Shown here: piece by piece, positions 51,442-62,756 of the stretch
How positions within the stretch are numbered: the first letter of the stretch is position 1
Layout of the letters: every line of letters starts with the position of its first letter
From: Geodermatophilus pulveris
GTDB taxonomy: Bacteria; Actinomycetota; Actinomycetes; Mycobacteriales; Geodermatophilaceae
Direction: 5' to 3'
Assembly: GCF_900188375.1 (NCBI RefSeq)
Contig: NZ_FZOO01000001.1
Location: 62,001-126,000 of the forward strand
DNA length: 64,000 nucleotides
Position numbers and translations under genes: made by a program
Notes under the pieces: model-generated
Seen by the model: only the letters and a program-made list of their open reading frames with translations
What the model was told of the DNA's origin: nothing
Database searches by the model: none

Positions 51442-51804
51442 ATGCTGTCGTACTACGTCCCGATCGTCGGGCTGTTCGCGCTGGCCGCGGGGTTCGCGCT
51501 GTTCTCGGTGGCGTTCGCGCCCTACACCGGCCCGCGCCGGTACAACAGCGCCAAGCTGGCCGCCTACGAGTGCGGCATCGAGCCGGTGGACCAGCCGCTG
51601 ACCGGCGGCCGCTTCCCGATCAAGTACTACCTGACGGCGATGATCTTCATCATCTTCGACATCGAGATCGTCTTCCTCTACCCGTGGGCCGTCGCCAACG
51701 ACGCGCTCGGCGTCTTCGGGCTGGTCGAGATGGTCGTCTTCATCGGCACCGTGTTCATCGCCTACGTCTACGTGTGGCGGCGCGGCGGCCTGGACTGGGA
51801 CTGA
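51442..51804 (+). CDS. nuoA: NADH-quinone oxidoreductase subunit A
   Basis: NuoA is a three-helix membrane subunit of complex I near the quinone site. The 120-residue protein has the conserved loop [20 protein letters not shown] with the reactive cysteine, and [20 protein letters not shown] leading into helix 2 with its acidic [11 protein letters not shown] motif. Length is normal. It follows menJ by 27 bases and precedes nuoB by 10, so all belong to one operon under Rex control. Confidence 0.97.
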   Translation: MLSYYVPIVGLFALAAGFALFSVAFAPYTGPRRYNSAKLAAYECGIEPVDQPLTGGRFPIKYYLTAMIFIIFDIEIVFLYPWAVANDALGVFGLVEMVVFIGTVFIAYVYVWRRGGLDWD

Positions 51805-51814
51805 GGAGCAGACG

Positions 51815-52495
51815 ATGGGTCTCGAGGAGAAGCTGCCGAGCGGCGTGCTGCTGACCAGCGTGGAGAAGCTGGTCAACTGGACCCGCAAGTCCTCGCTGTG
51901 GCCGGCCACCTTCGGACTGGCCTGCTGCGCGATCGAGATGATGGCCACCGGGGCCGGCCGCTACGACCTGGCCCGCTTCGGCATGGAGGTCTTCCGCGCC
52001 TCGCCGCGGCAGGCCGACCTGATGATCGTCGCCGGCCGGGTCAGCCAGAAGATGGCGCCGGTGCTGCGGCAGATCTACGACCAGATGCCCGAGCCGCGCT
52101 GGGTGCTGGCCATGGGCGTGTGCGCCAGCTCCGGCGGGATGTTCAACAACTACGCCGTCGTGCAGGGCGTCGACCACATCGTCCCGGTGGACATGTACCT
52201 GCCCGGCTGCCCGCCGCGGCCGGAGATGCTCACCGACGCGATCCTCAAGCTGCACCACAAGATCATGCAGGAGCCGCTGGGGCCCCGGCGGGCCCGCGAG
52301 GTGGAGCAGGCCCGCGCCGAGGGCCGGCTGCCCGACCCGCTGGTGGAGATGCCCTCCTCGGTGCGGGTGGACAAGGCCAAGAGGGCCGCCTACGAGCAGG
52401 CCGCGGCCGAGCGGCGCACCGGCCAGTTCGCCATCGAGCAGCGCGGCGGGGACGCCGTCCTGCTGCCCGAGCCCTACCTGCGGGGCAGCCGGTGA
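51815..52495 (+). CDS. nuoB: NADH-quinone oxidoreductase subunit B
   Basis: NuoB holds the terminal [4Fe-4S] cluster N2 that passes electrons to menaquinone. The 226-residue protein has the tandem cysteines in [14 protein letters not shown], a third in [14 protein letters not shown] and the fourth in [16 protein letters not shown], so cluster ligation is complete. The C-terminus (after about residue 160) extends with charged residues beyond the compact core, as in other actinobacterial NuoB. It overlaps nuoC by four bases. Confidence 0.97.
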   Translation: MGLEEKLPSGVLLTSVEKLVNWTRKSSLWPATFGLACCAIEMMATGAGRYDLARFGMEVFRASPRQADLMIVAGRVSQKMAPVLRQIYDQMPEPRWVLAMGVCASSGGMFNNYAVVQGVDHIVPVDMYLPGCPPRPEMLTDAILKLHHKIMQEPLGPRRAREVEQARAEGRLPDPLVEMPSSVRVDKAKRAAYEQAAAERRTGQFAIEQRGGDAVLLPEPYLRGSR

Positions 52496-53229
52496 CCGGC
52501 CCGGGGGACCGCAGCGGCGAGGACCCGGGCCTGGGCGCCAGCGCCCCGAGTGGCGGGTTCCGCAAGGGCGCCTTCGGCGTCAGCGGCAGCGGCGACACCT
52601 CCGGCTTCGGCGGGCTGGTGCGCGTGGAGCCCGGGGGCGCGGTCGCGCTGCACTCGACCGACCGGCCCTACGGCGGCTACTTCGACGAGGTCACCGACGC
52701 CCTGGTCGAGGCCGTGGGCCCGCGCGTCTACGACGCCGCCGTGCAGCGGGTGCTGGTCGACCGCGGCGAGATCACCTACTTCGTCGCCCGGGAGCACCTG
52801 CTGACCCTGGTGCAGGCCCTGCGCGACGACGAGGCGCTGCGCTTCGAGCTGTGCAGCAGCGTCTCCGGGGTCGACTACGAGGGCAGCGGCGGCCCGGCCG
52901 CCGGGCCGGAGCGGCCCCGGCTGCACGTCGTCTACCACCTCACCTCGATGACCTACCGCCGCCGGATCCGGCTGGAGGTCGCGGTCACCGCCGAGGACCC
53001 GCACGTCCCCTCCGTCACCGGCGTCTACCCGACGGCGGACTGGCAGGAGCGGGAGGCCTGGGACATGTTCGGCGTCGTATTCGACGGCCACCCGGCGCTG
53101 ACCCGGATCCTCATGCCCGACGACTGGGACGGCCACCCGCAGCGCAAGGACTACCCGCTCGGCGGCGTCCCCGTCGAGTACCACGACGCCACGATCCCGC
53201 CGCCGGACACCCGGCGGAGCTACCGGTGA
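52492..53229 (+). CDS. nuoC: NADH-quinone oxidoreductase subunit C
   Basis: NuoC is a hydrophilic subunit of the connecting arm. The 245-residue protein carries the 30-kDa signature [20 protein letters not shown] and [19 protein letters not shown] near the C-terminus (about 185-225). The first 45 residues are Gly/Ser-rich and variable. GTG 52492 overlaps the nuoB stop. It is a separate gene and not fused to nuoD as it is in E. coli. Confidence 0.96.
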   Translation: MTGPGDRSGEDPGLGASAPSGGFRKGAFGVSGSGDTSGFGGLVRVEPGGAVALHSTDRPYGGYFDEVTDALVEAVGPRVYDAAVQRVLVDRGEITYFVAREHLLTLVQALRDDEALRFELCSSVSGVDYEGSGGPAAGPERPRLHVVYHLTSMTYRRRIRLEVAVTAEDPHVPSVTGVYPTADWQEREAWDMFGVVFDGHPALTRILMPDDWDGHPQRKDYPLGGVPVEYHDATIPPPDTRRSYR

Positions 53230-53254
53230 GCGGCGAGCGCAGGAGGCGCGACCG

Positions 53255-54586
53255 ATGAGCACCACGTACAACCCCGCCGACCCCTACGCCGGCTCGCGGG
53301 AGACCACCGAGGGCCGCGTCTACACCGTCACCGGCGGCGACTGGGACCAGACGCTGGGCAGCGAGACGCTCGGCGAGGAGCGGCTCGTCGTCAACATGGG
53401 CCCGCAGCACCCGTCCACGCACGGCGTGCTGCGGCTGGTGCTCGACCTCGAGGGCGAGACGGTCACCAAGGCCCGCGTGGTCGTCGGCTACCTGCACACC
53501 GGCATCGAGAAGAACACCGAGTACCGCAACTGGACGCAGGGCACCACCTTCGTGACGCGGATGGACTACCTGTCCCCGCTGTACAACGAGGCCGGCTACT
53601 GCATGGCCGTCGAGAAGCTGCTCGGCGTCGAGGTCCCGCAGCGGGCGCGCACCATCCGCGTGCTGGTCATGGAGCTCAACCGGATCGCCTCGCACCTGGT
53701 CGCGCTGGCCACCTTCGGCATGGAGATGGGCGCGCTCACCGGGATGACCAACGGCTTCCGCGAGCGGGAGATGGTCCTCGACCTGCTCGAGGAGATCACC
53801 GGGCTGCGGATGAACCACGCCTACATCCGCCCCGGCGGCCTGGCACAGGACCTCCCCCCGGGCGCGGTCGAGCACATCCGCGAGTTCCTCGAGGTCATGC
53901 CGGCCCGGGTGGCCGACTTCCACAAGCTGCTCACCGGCCAGCCGATCTGGCAGGCCCGCCTCAAGGACGCCGGGTACCTCGACGTCACCGGCTGCGTGGC
54001 CCTGGGCATCACCGGCCCGGTGCTGCGCGCGACCGGGCTGCCCTGGGACCTGCGCAAGGTCGAGCCCTACCTGGGCTACGAGACCTACGACTTCGAGGTG
54101 CCCACCGCCGACACCTGCGACGCGTGGGGCCGCTACCTGGTCCGCATGGCCGAGGTCAACGAGTCGATGAAGATCATCGCGCAGGCGCTGGACCGGCTGG
54201 AGCCCGGCCCGGTGATGGTCGAGGACAAGAAGATCGCCTGGCCGGCGCAGCTGTCCCTCGGCCCGGACGGCATGGGCAACTCCCTCGACCACGTCCGCCA
54301 CATCATGGGCCAGTCCATGGAGGCCCTGATCCACCACTTCAAGCTGGTCACCGAGGGCTTCCGGGTGCCGGCCGGCCAGGTCTACGTGCCGATCGAGTCC
54401 CCCCGCGGCGAGCTCGGCTACCACGTGGTCAGCGACGGCGGCACCAGACCGTGGCGGGTGCACGTGCGCGACCCCAGCTTCGTCAACCTGCAGGCGACCG
54501 CGGCGATGAGCGAGGGCGGCATGATCGCCGACGTCATCGCCGCCATCGCCTCGCTCGACCCGGTGATGGGCGGGTGCGACCGATGA
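53255..54586 (+). CDS. nuoD: NADH-quinone oxidoreductase subunit D
   Basis: NuoD forms the quinone-binding pocket with NuoB. The 443-residue 49-kDa subunit has [17 protein letters not shown] with the conserved histidines, [35 protein letters not shown] and [16 protein letters not shown]. The start ATG 53255 follows GAGGCG-type spacing after a 25-base gap behind nuoC containing AGCGCAGGAGG, a good ribosome binding site. Its stop overlaps nuoE (ATGA). Confidence 0.97.
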   Translation: MSTTYNPADPYAGSRETTEGRVYTVTGGDWDQTLGSETLGEERLVVNMGPQHPSTHGVLRLVLDLEGETVTKARVVVGYLHTGIEKNTEYRNWTQGTTFVTRMDYLSPLYNEAGYCMAVEKLLGVEVPQRARTIRVLVMELNRIASHLVALATFGMEMGALTGMTNGFREREMVLDLLEEITGLRMNHAYIRPGGLAQDLPPGAVEHIREFLEVMPARVADFHKLLTGQPIWQARLKDAGYLDVTGCVALGITGPVLRATGLPWDLRKVEPYLGYETYDFEVPTADTCDAWGRYLVRMAEVNESMKIIAQALDRLEPGPVMVEDKKIAWPAQLSLGPDGMGNSLDHVRHIMGQSMEALIHHFKLVTEGFRVPAGQVYVPIESPRGELGYHVVSDGGTRPWRVHVRDPSFVNLQATAAMSEGGMIADVIAAIASLDPVMGGCDR

Positions 54587-55605
54587 GTGCGCTGCCGGGT
54601 TCCCCGGAGGCGACCGCCACGACGGGGCTGGACTCCAGCCCCGTGCAGCCCCCGGCCGCCGACCTGCCGCCGCTGACCGAGCAGGCCCGGCTCGAGGCGC
54701 GGGAGATCATGGCCCGCTACCCGCAGCCGCGCTCGGCGCTGCTGCCGATGCTGCACCTGGTGCAGAGCTACCAGGGCTACGTCACCCCCGAGGGCGTGAC
54801 GCTGTGCGCCGAGGAGCTGGGCCTGACCAAGGCCGAGGTCGGCGCGGTCGCGACCTTCTACACGATGTACAAGCGCCGCCCCACCGGCCGGCACCTGGTC
54901 AGCGTGTGCACCAACACGCTGTGCGCCGTCCTCGGCGGGCAGCGGATCTTCGACGCGCTGGCGGCCGACCTCGGCGTCCACCACGACGAGACCGCCGCCG
55001 ACGGCTCGGTGACCCTCGAGCACGCCGAGTGCCTGGCGGCCTGCGACTACGCGCCGGTGGTCACCGTCGACTACGAGTTCTACGACCAGCAGGACGTCGA
55101 GGGCGCCCGCGCGCTGGTCGCCGCGCTGCGCCGCGGGGACAAGCCGCACCCCACCCGCGGCGCCCCGCTGACGGACTTCCGCGGCGTCTCCCGCCAGCTG
55201 GCCGGCTTCTCCCAGCACGCCGACGCCGCGGCCGCCAGCGCCGCCGTCGACGCGCCGGGGGAGTGGGGCCCGACGCTGCGCGGGGTGCACCTGGCCGCCG
55301 AGCGCGGCGAGGCCGCCCCGCCCATGCCCGGCGGCACCGAGCGGCACGCACCGGACGCCGGGGAACCGGCCGCCACCGTCCGCCCGGCCGGGCGGGACGG
55401 GGAGACCCCCGAGGAGGAGGCCGCCGACGCCCGCGTCGCGGCCGCCGACACCCCCGCCGAGCGCGCCGGCGCCGCGCAGACCCACCCCGACCGCGGCGCC
55501 GAGTACGGCCAGCCGCGCGGCCGGCAGCGCGCCGGCACCGAGACCCCACCCACCCGCGACCCCGGCCAGTCCGGCCAGGGGACGTCCATCGAGCGGGAGG
55601 CCTGA
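54583..55605 (+). CDS. nuoE: NADH-quinone oxidoreductase subunit E, long C-terminal tail
   Basis: NuoE carries the [2Fe-2S] cluster N1a of the NADH module. The 340-residue protein has the thioredoxin-like core (about 30-200) with cluster cysteines in [13 protein letters not shown] and [17 protein letters not shown]. Beyond residue 205 lies a tail of about 135 residues that is rich in Ala, Glu, Gly and Pro and looks disordered; family members are usually 160-290 residues. The coding frame and codon bias continue through the tail, so it is translated. It is followed after four bases by nuoF. Confidence 0.95.
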   Translation: MSALPGSPEATATTGLDSSPVQPPAADLPPLTEQARLEAREIMARYPQPRSALLPMLHLVQSYQGYVTPEGVTLCAEELGLTKAEVGAVATFYTMYKRRPTGRHLVSVCTNTLCAVLGGQRIFDALAADLGVHHDETAADGSVTLEHAECLAACDYAPVVTVDYEFYDQQDVEGARALVAALRRGDKPHPTRGAPLTDFRGVSRQLAGFSQHADAAAASAAVDAPGEWGPTLRGVHLAAERGEAAPPMPGGTERHAPDAGEPAATVRPAGRDGETPEEEAADARVAAADTPAERAGAAQTHPDRGAEYGQPRGRQRAGTETPPTRDPGQSGQGTSIEREA

Positions 55606-55609
55606 CCCC

Positions 55610-56934
<1,325 letters not shown>

Positions 56935-56938
<4 letters not shown>

Positions 56939-59400
56939 CCCTGACCAACCCGACCCCGGCGCCGGCGGTACCCCCCGGCGCCCCGGGACCGCACACCCCG
57001 CCGGACGCCGTGCACTGCACCATCGACGGCTTCGAGGTCGCCGTCCCCAAGGGGACGCTGATCATCCGGGCCGCCGAGCAGGTCGGCGTCTTCGTCCCGC
57101 GGTTCTGCGACCACCCGCTGCTGGAGCCGGTCGGCGCCTGCCGGCAGTGCCTGGTCGAGGTGGAGGGGCAGCGCAAGCCGGTCGCCTCCTGCACCATGCC
57201 GGTCACCGAGGGCATGGTGGTGAAGACCCAGCTCACCAGCCCGGTCGCGGACAAGGCGCAGCAGGGCACGATGGAACTGCTGCTGATCAACCACCCGCTG
57301 GACTGCCCCACCTGTGACAAGGGCGGCGAGTGCCCGCTGCAGAACCAGGCGATCAGCAACGGCCGGGCCGAGAGCCGCTTCGTCGACGTCAAGCGGACCT
57401 ACCCCAAGCCGCTGCCGATCAGCACCGAGGTGCTGCTGGACCGCGAGCGCTGCGTGCTGTGCGCCCGGTGCACCCGGTTCTCCCAGCAGGTGGCCGGCGA
57501 CCCGTTCATCGAGCTGTTCGAGCGGGGCGCGCTGGAGCAGGTCGCCGTCTACGAGGACGAGCCCTTCGAGTCCTACTTCTCCGGCAACACCACGCAGATC
57601 TGCCCGGTCGGCGCGCTGACCAGCGCCCAGTACCGGTTCCGGGCGCGGCCGTTCGACCTGCGCAGCGAGGACAGCGTCTGCGAGCACTGCGCGTCCGGCT
57701 GCGCCCAGCGCACCGACTACCGGCGCGGCAGGGTCACCCGCCGGCTGGCCCGCGAGGACCCGGCCGTCAACGAGGAGTGGAACTGCGACAAGGGCCGCTG
57801 GGCCTTCCGCTACGCCACCGCCAACGAGCGCATCACCACCCCGATGGTCCGGGGCGCCGACGGCGTGCTGGAGCCGGCGTCCTGGCCGGAGGCGTGGGCC
57901 GCGGCGGCCGAGGGGCTGGCCGCCGCCCGCGCCGCCGGCGGGGTGGGCGTGCTGCCCGGCGGCCGGCTGACCGTCGAGGACGCCTACGCCTACGCCAAGT
58001 TCGCCCGCGTCGCGCTGGGCACCAACGACGTGGACGCCCGCGCCCGCGCCCACTCCCACGAGGAGCTGGCCTTCCTCGCCGCGCACGTCGCCGGCACCGG
58101 CCCGGCCACCGGGGCGGTCACCTACGACGACCTCGCCGCCGCGCCGGTGGTGCTGCTGGCCGGCCTGGAGCCGGAGGAGGAGTCGCCGATCGTCTTCCTG
58201 CGGCTGCGCCGGGCGGTGCGCACGGCGGGCATGCAGGTCTTCGACCTCGCCCCGTTCGCCACCCGCGCGGCGGAGAAGCTGCACGCCACGGTGCTGGCCA
58301 CCCGTCCCGGCGCGGAGGGCCGCTCGCTGGCGGCCCTGGCCGAGGGCAGCTGGGGCGGCCCGGCGGTCGACGCGCTGCGGCGGCCCGGCGCGGTGGTGCT
58401 GGCCGGCGAGCGGCTGGCCGAGTCCCCCGGCGCGTTCTCCGCGCTGGCCGCCCTGGCCCGCGCCACCGGCGTCCGCGTGGCGTGGGTGCCGCGGCGGGCC
58501 GGTGAGCGCGGCGCCGTCGAGGCCGGCGCGCTGCCGACCCTGCTGCCCGGCGGCCGGCCGGTCACCGACGCCGGCGCCCGCGCCCAGGTCGCCGCCGCCT
58601 GGGGGGTGGCCGACCTGCCCGCCGCCCCCGGGCGCGACACCACCGGGATCCTCGCCGCCGCCGCGTCCGGGCAGCTGGCCGGCCTGCTGGTCGGCGGCGT
58701 CGACCCGGCCGACCTGCCCGACCCCGGCCTGGCCGAGGCGGCCCTGGCCCGGGCGTCGTTCGTGGTCAGCCTGGAGATGCTGCCCGGCGCGGTCACCGAG
58801 CACGCCGACGTCGTCCTGCCGGTGGCCTCCGCCTCGGAGAAGGCCGGCGCCTACCTGGACTGGGAGGGCCGGCTGCGGCCCTTCGACGCCACCCTGCACG
58901 GCACCGGGCAGCTGCCCGACGGCCGCGTGCTGCAGGGCCTGGCCGACGAGCTGGACGTCGACCTGGGGCTGCCCGCGCCCGAGGTCGCCCGCGCCGAGCT
59001 CGCCGCGCTGGGGGCGGTCGCCGTGCGGCCCGCGGTCACCGGCCTGGACGTCGTCCCGCTGGCGGAGCCGGAGCTCACCGGCGAGGAGGCGGTGCTCGCC
59101 TCCTGGCGGCAGCTCCTCGACGTGGGCACGCTGCAGCGCGACGAGCCCGAGCTCGCCGGCACCGCCCGCCCGCCGGTCGCCCGCGTGGGCGAGGACACCG
59201 CCCGCCGGCTCGGCCTGGCCGACGGCGACCCGGTCACCGTCTGCGGCGCGATGGGCGAGGTCACCCTGCCGGTGCTGGTCACCGCGATGCCCGACCGGGT
59301 GGTCTGGCTGCCGATGCGCTCACCGGGCAGCGAGCTGCGCTCCGAGCTGGGCACCGCACCCGGCGGCGTCGTCCGCCTGATCCCCGGAGGGCCCCAGTGA
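56935..59400 (+). CDS. nuoG: NADH-quinone oxidoreductase subunit G
   Basis: NuoG is the large iron-sulfur subunit of the NADH module. The 821-residue protein shows the N-terminal [2Fe-2S] domain ([20 protein letters not shown]), the His-Cys motif region [16 protein letters not shown], two [4Fe-4S] motifs ([17 protein letters not shown] and the matching Cys in [12 protein letters not shown]) and [18 protein letters not shown] of the N7-type cluster, followed by a molybdopterin-oxidoreductase-like domain without molybdenum ligands. GTG 56935 overlaps nuoF; the end overlaps nuoH. Confidence 0.96.
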
Positions 59401-60884
59401 CCGTCCTCGCCGCAGCCGCCGACCAGCCGACGCTGGAGGACTTCGGCACCGACGTCTGGTGGATCGTCCTCATCAAGATCGTCGGCGTGTTCGGCATCCT
59501 CGTGCTGCTCACGCTGTTCGCCATCGTGTTCGAGCGCAAGGTCGTCGCCCGGATGCAGCAGCGGATCGGCCCCAACCGGGTCGGTCCGCGCGGCTACCTG
59601 CAGAGCCTCGCCGACGGGCTGAAGCTGGCGTTCAAGGAAGACATCATGCCGGCGCTCGCGGACAAGCCGGTCTACTTCCTGGCCCCGGTCATCGCCACCA
59701 TCCCGGCGTTCCTGGCCTTCTCGGTCATCCCGCTGGGCCCGGTGGTCAGCATCTTCGGGCAGCAGACGCCGCTGCAGCTGACCGACGCCCCCATCGGCGT
59801 CCTCGTCGTCCTGGCCTGCTCGGCGATGGGCGTCTACGGCATCGTGCTCGGCGGCTGGGCCTCCGGCTCCACCTACCCGCTGCTCGGGTCGCTGCGCAGC
59901 GCGGCGCAGATGGTCAGCTACGAGATCGCCATGGGGCTGTCGATCGTCGCGGTGTTCCTCTACGCCGGCTCCATGTCCACCTCGGAGATCGTCGCCGCCC
60001 AGGCCGACGGCAACCCGGTGTCCTTCTTCGGGCTGGAGTTCACCGGTCCCGGCTGGTTCGCCGTCCTGCTGCCGGTGTCCTTCGTCATCTACGTGATCGC
60101 CGTGGTGGGGGAGACCAACCGGGCGCCGTTCGACCTGCCCGAGGCGGAGAGCGAGCTGGTCGGCGGGTTCCACACCGAGTACTCGTCGCTGAAGTTCGCG
60201 CTGTTCTTCCTGGCCGAGTACATCAACATCGTCACCGTCTCCGCGCTGGCCGCGACCCTGTTCCTCGGCGGCTGGCGGGCGCCGTGGCCGATCTCGATCT
60301 GGGACGGCGCCAACTCCGGCTGGTGGCCGCTGCTGTGGTTCTTCCTCAAGGTGGTCGTCGCGCTGTTCGTCTTCGTCTGGCTGCGCGGCACGCTGCCCCG
60401 GCTGCGCTACGACCAGTTCATGCGCTTCGGCTGGAAGGTGCTGGTCCCGACCGCGCTGGTCTGGATCCTCGCCGTCGCCACCATGCGCACCGTCGCCCGG
60501 GAGGCCGACCTGTCCACCGGGCAGGTGGCGCTGTTCGTCGGCGTGCCCATCGCGCTGCTCGTCCTGGGCGGGCTGTTCCTGGCCGGCCGGGCGACCAACC
60601 GGGCGACCCGGATCGCGGCCACCAAGGCGGCGGCCGGCTCCAACCACCCGACCGACGCGGAGCCGGAGGTGCTGCCGCCCTCCGGGCCGCGCCGCCGGCC
60701 GGCCCGCCCCACCGGGCCCAGCCGCGCCGAGGGCGGCTTCCCCGTCCCGCCCATGGACCTCACCGTCCCGCCGTCGCCGCGGCTGCGCCGCCGCGAGGCG
60801 GTCGCCCCGGACGGTGCCGTGGTCGGCACCGGGCGGCGCAGCACCACCACGATCGAGGAGGACGTCGATGACCGAGCACGGTGA
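59397..60884 (+). CDS. nuoH: NADH-quinone oxidoreductase subunit H
   Basis: NuoH is the membrane subunit linking the quinone site to the proton channels. The 495-residue protein has eight to nine helices, the signature [20 protein letters not shown] in loop 1, [15 protein letters not shown], and the acidic loop [20 protein letters not shown]. After about residue 405 a Pro/Arg-rich cytoplasmic tail of about 90 residues follows, longer than in E. coli (325 residues in total) but common in Actinobacteria. The end overlaps the nuoI start by 17 bases. Confidence 0.97.
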   Translation: MTVLAAAADQPTLEDFGTDVWWIVLIKIVGVFGILVLLTLFAIVFERKVVARMQQRIGPNRVGPRGYLQSLADGLKLAFKEDIMPALADKPVYFLAPVIATIPAFLAFSVIPLGPVVSIFGQQTPLQLTDAPIGVLVVLACSAMGVYGIVLGGWASGSTYPLLGSLRSAAQMVSYEIAMGLSIVAVFLYAGSMSTSEIVAAQADGNPVSFFGLEFTGPGWFAVLLPVSFVIYVIAVVGETNRAPFDLPEAESELVGGFHTEYSSLKFALFFLAEYINIVTVSALAATLFLGGWRAPWPISIWDGANSGWWPLLWFFLKVVVALFVFVWLRGTLPRLRYDQFMRFGWKVLVPTALVWILAVATMRTVAREADLSTGQVALFVGVPIALLVLGGLFLAGRATNRATRIAATKAAAGSNHPTDAEPEVLPPSGPRRRPARPTGPSRAEGGFPVPPMDLTVPPSPRLRRREAVAPDGAVVGTGRRSTTTIEEDVDDRAR

Positions 60885-61533
60885 CCCCGACCGCCGCTCG
60901 CCGGACCCGCACGCACCCGGGCACGACGCGCTGGCGCAGACCTCCCGCGAGATCGCCCCCCGGGACCGCGGCGCCGAGCCGGCCCGGCGCACCAGCTGGC
61001 TACCCGGCCCGGGCCAGGGCTTCGGGGTCACCTTCGCGCAGATGTTCCGCAAGGTGACCACCGAGGAGTACCCCGAGGTGCCCAAGGTGACCAAGCCGCG
61101 CTACCACGGGCGGCACGTGCTCAACCGGCACCCCGACGGCCTGGAGAAGTGCGTCGGCTGCGAGCTGTGCGCCTGGGCCTGCCCCGCCGACGCGATCTAC
61201 GTCGAGGGCGGGGACAACACCGAGGACGAGCGCTACTCGCCCGGCGAGCGGTACGGGCGCGTGTACCAGATCAACTACCTGCGGTGCATCTTCTGCGGGC
61301 TGTGCATCGAGGCCTGCCCGACCCGCTCGCTGACCATGAGCAACGACTTCGAGCTGGCCGACGACAACCGCGGCGACCTGATCTACACCAAGGAGCAGCT
61401 GATGGCCCCGCTGCTGCCGGGGATGGAGGCGCCGCCGCACGCCATGCGGCTCGGGGACGACGAGAAGGACTACTACATCCGGACGCCGGACCCCGCCTCG
61501 CCCGCCGAGCCGGTGACGGTGGAGACCCCGTGA
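60868..61533 (+). CDS. nuoI: NADH-quinone oxidoreductase subunit I
   Basis: NuoI carries the two [4Fe-4S] clusters N6a and N6b. The 221-residue protein has both ferredoxin motifs intact: [20 protein letters not shown] and [18 protein letters not shown]. The first 50 residues are variable and charged. ATG 60868 is inside the nuoH tail and gives the expected N-terminus. The GTG of nuoJ overlaps its stop. Confidence 0.97.
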   Translation: MTEHGDPDRRSPDPHAPGHDALAQTSREIAPRDRGAEPARRTSWLPGPGQGFGVTFAQMFRKVTTEEYPEVPKVTKPRYHGRHVLNRHPDGLEKCVGCELCAWACPADAIYVEGGDNTEDERYSPGERYGRVYQINYLRCIFCGLCIEACPTRSLTMSNDFELADDNRGDLIYTKEQLMAPLLPGMEAPPHAMRLGDDEKDYYIRTPDPASPAEPVTVETP

Positions 61534-62366
61534 ACCCGGAGGTGGTCCTCGGCACCGGCGAGGCCGTCGTCTTCTGGGTGCTCGCGCCGGTCGCGCTGGC
61601 CGGCGCGCTGGGCATGGTGTTCTCCCGCAACGCCGTGCACTCCGCGCTGTGGCTGGTCATGACGATGCTCTCGCTGGGCGTGTTCTACGTCGTCCAGGAG
61701 GCGCCGTTCCTCGGTGCGGTGCAGATCATCGTCTACACCGGCGCGATCATGATCCTGTTCCTGTTCGTGCTCATGCTGGTCGGCCGCGACTCGTCGGACT
61801 CGGTGGTGGAGACCCTGCGCGGGCAACGGGTGGCCGCGATCGTGCTCGGCCTGGGTTTCGCCGGGCTGGTCGGCGCCGGCATCGCCCGGGCCACCCAGGA
61901 CCTCGCGGTCACCGGGCTGGCCGCCGTGCAGAACGCGGGGACCAGCAACATCGAGGCCATCGCGGCGCTGCTGTTCACCCGCTACCTGCTGGCCTTCGAG
62001 GTGACCAGCGCGCTGCTGATCACCGCCGCCGTCGGCGCCATGGTGCTGGCCCACATCGAGCACGAGCCCGGCACCCGGCGCACGCAGAAGGAGCTGTCGC
62101 GGGCCCGGTTCCTCACCGACCGGCCGCAGACGCTGCCCGGGCCCGGCGTCTTCGCCCGCGGCAACTCCGTCGCCGTCCCGGCGCTGCTGCCCGACGGCCG
62201 GCTGGCCGAGGACAGCTTCGCGACCGGCATCGAGCCGCAGGAGGCCGACCAGATGCCGCGTCCCACCGGCCGCGGGCAGCTCGGCTCCCCCGACGCGGCG
62301 CTGGGCACCCTCGACCCCGCGCCCAGCGACACCCCGGGCGGCCGCGAGGGAGGGCAGCACAGGTGA
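61530..62366 (+). CDS. nuoJ: NADH-quinone oxidoreductase subunit J
   Basis: NuoJ is a five-helix membrane subunit. The 278-residue protein has [20 protein letters not shown] in helix 2 and [20 protein letters not shown] in helix 3, whose pi-bulge is central to coupling. Residues beyond 185 form a hydrophilic tail rich in Pro, Gly and Asp. GTG 61530 overlaps the nuoI stop. A 73-base spacer with a short unexplained frame separates it from nuoK, the largest gap among the nuoA-K genes. Confidence 0.95.
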   Translation: MNPEVVLGTGEAVVFWVLAPVALAGALGMVFSRNAVHSALWLVMTMLSLGVFYVVQEAPFLGAVQIIVYTGAIMILFLFVLMLVGRDSSDSVVETLRGQRVAAIVLGLGFAGLVGAGIARATQDLAVTGLAAVQNAGTSNIEAIAALLFTRYLLAFEVTSALLITAAVGAMVLAHIEHEPGTRRTQKELSRARFLTDRPQTLPGPGVFARGNSVAVPALLPDGRLAEDSFATGIEPQEADQMPRPTGRGQLGSPDAALGTLDPAPSDTPGGREGGQHR

Positions 62367-62439
62367 GCGAGCGTGCGAGCGGACCCATGAGCGCGGCACG
62401 CCGCGTCGCGATGACGACGAGCGCCGGCGAGGAGGAGTC

Positions 62440-62739
62440 GTGACGCTCACCTACTACCTCGTGCTGGCCGCGATCCTGTTCACCATCGGCGCGGTCGGCG
62501 TGCTGGTGCGGCGCAACGCGATCGTCGTGTTCATGTGCGTCGAGCTGATGCTCAACTCGGTGAACCTCACGCTGGTCACCTTCGCCCGGGCCAGCGGCAC
62601 CCTCGACGGCCAGGTCATGGCGTTCTTCGTCATGGTCGTCGCCGCGGCCGAGGTCGTCGTCGGCCTCGCGATCATCATGTCGATCTACCGCACCCGCCGT
62701 TCGGCGTCGGTCGACGACGCCAACCTGCTCAAGTACTGA
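62440..62739 (+). CDS. nuoK: NADH-quinone oxidoreductase subunit K
   Basis: NuoK is a three-helix MrpC-like subunit taking part in proton transfer. The 99-residue protein has the essential glutamates in [18 protein letters not shown] (helix 2) and [16 protein letters not shown] (helix 3). GTG 62440 is preceded by GGAGGAG. Normal length. Ends 17 bases before the nuoL start. Confidence 0.97.
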   Translation: MTLTYYLVLAAILFTIGAVGVLVRRNAIVVFMCVELMLNSVNLTLVTFARASGTLDGQVMAFFVMVVAAAEVVVGLAIIMSIYRTRRSASVDDANLLKY

Positions 62740-62756
62740 GGGACGGGGAACGGTAG

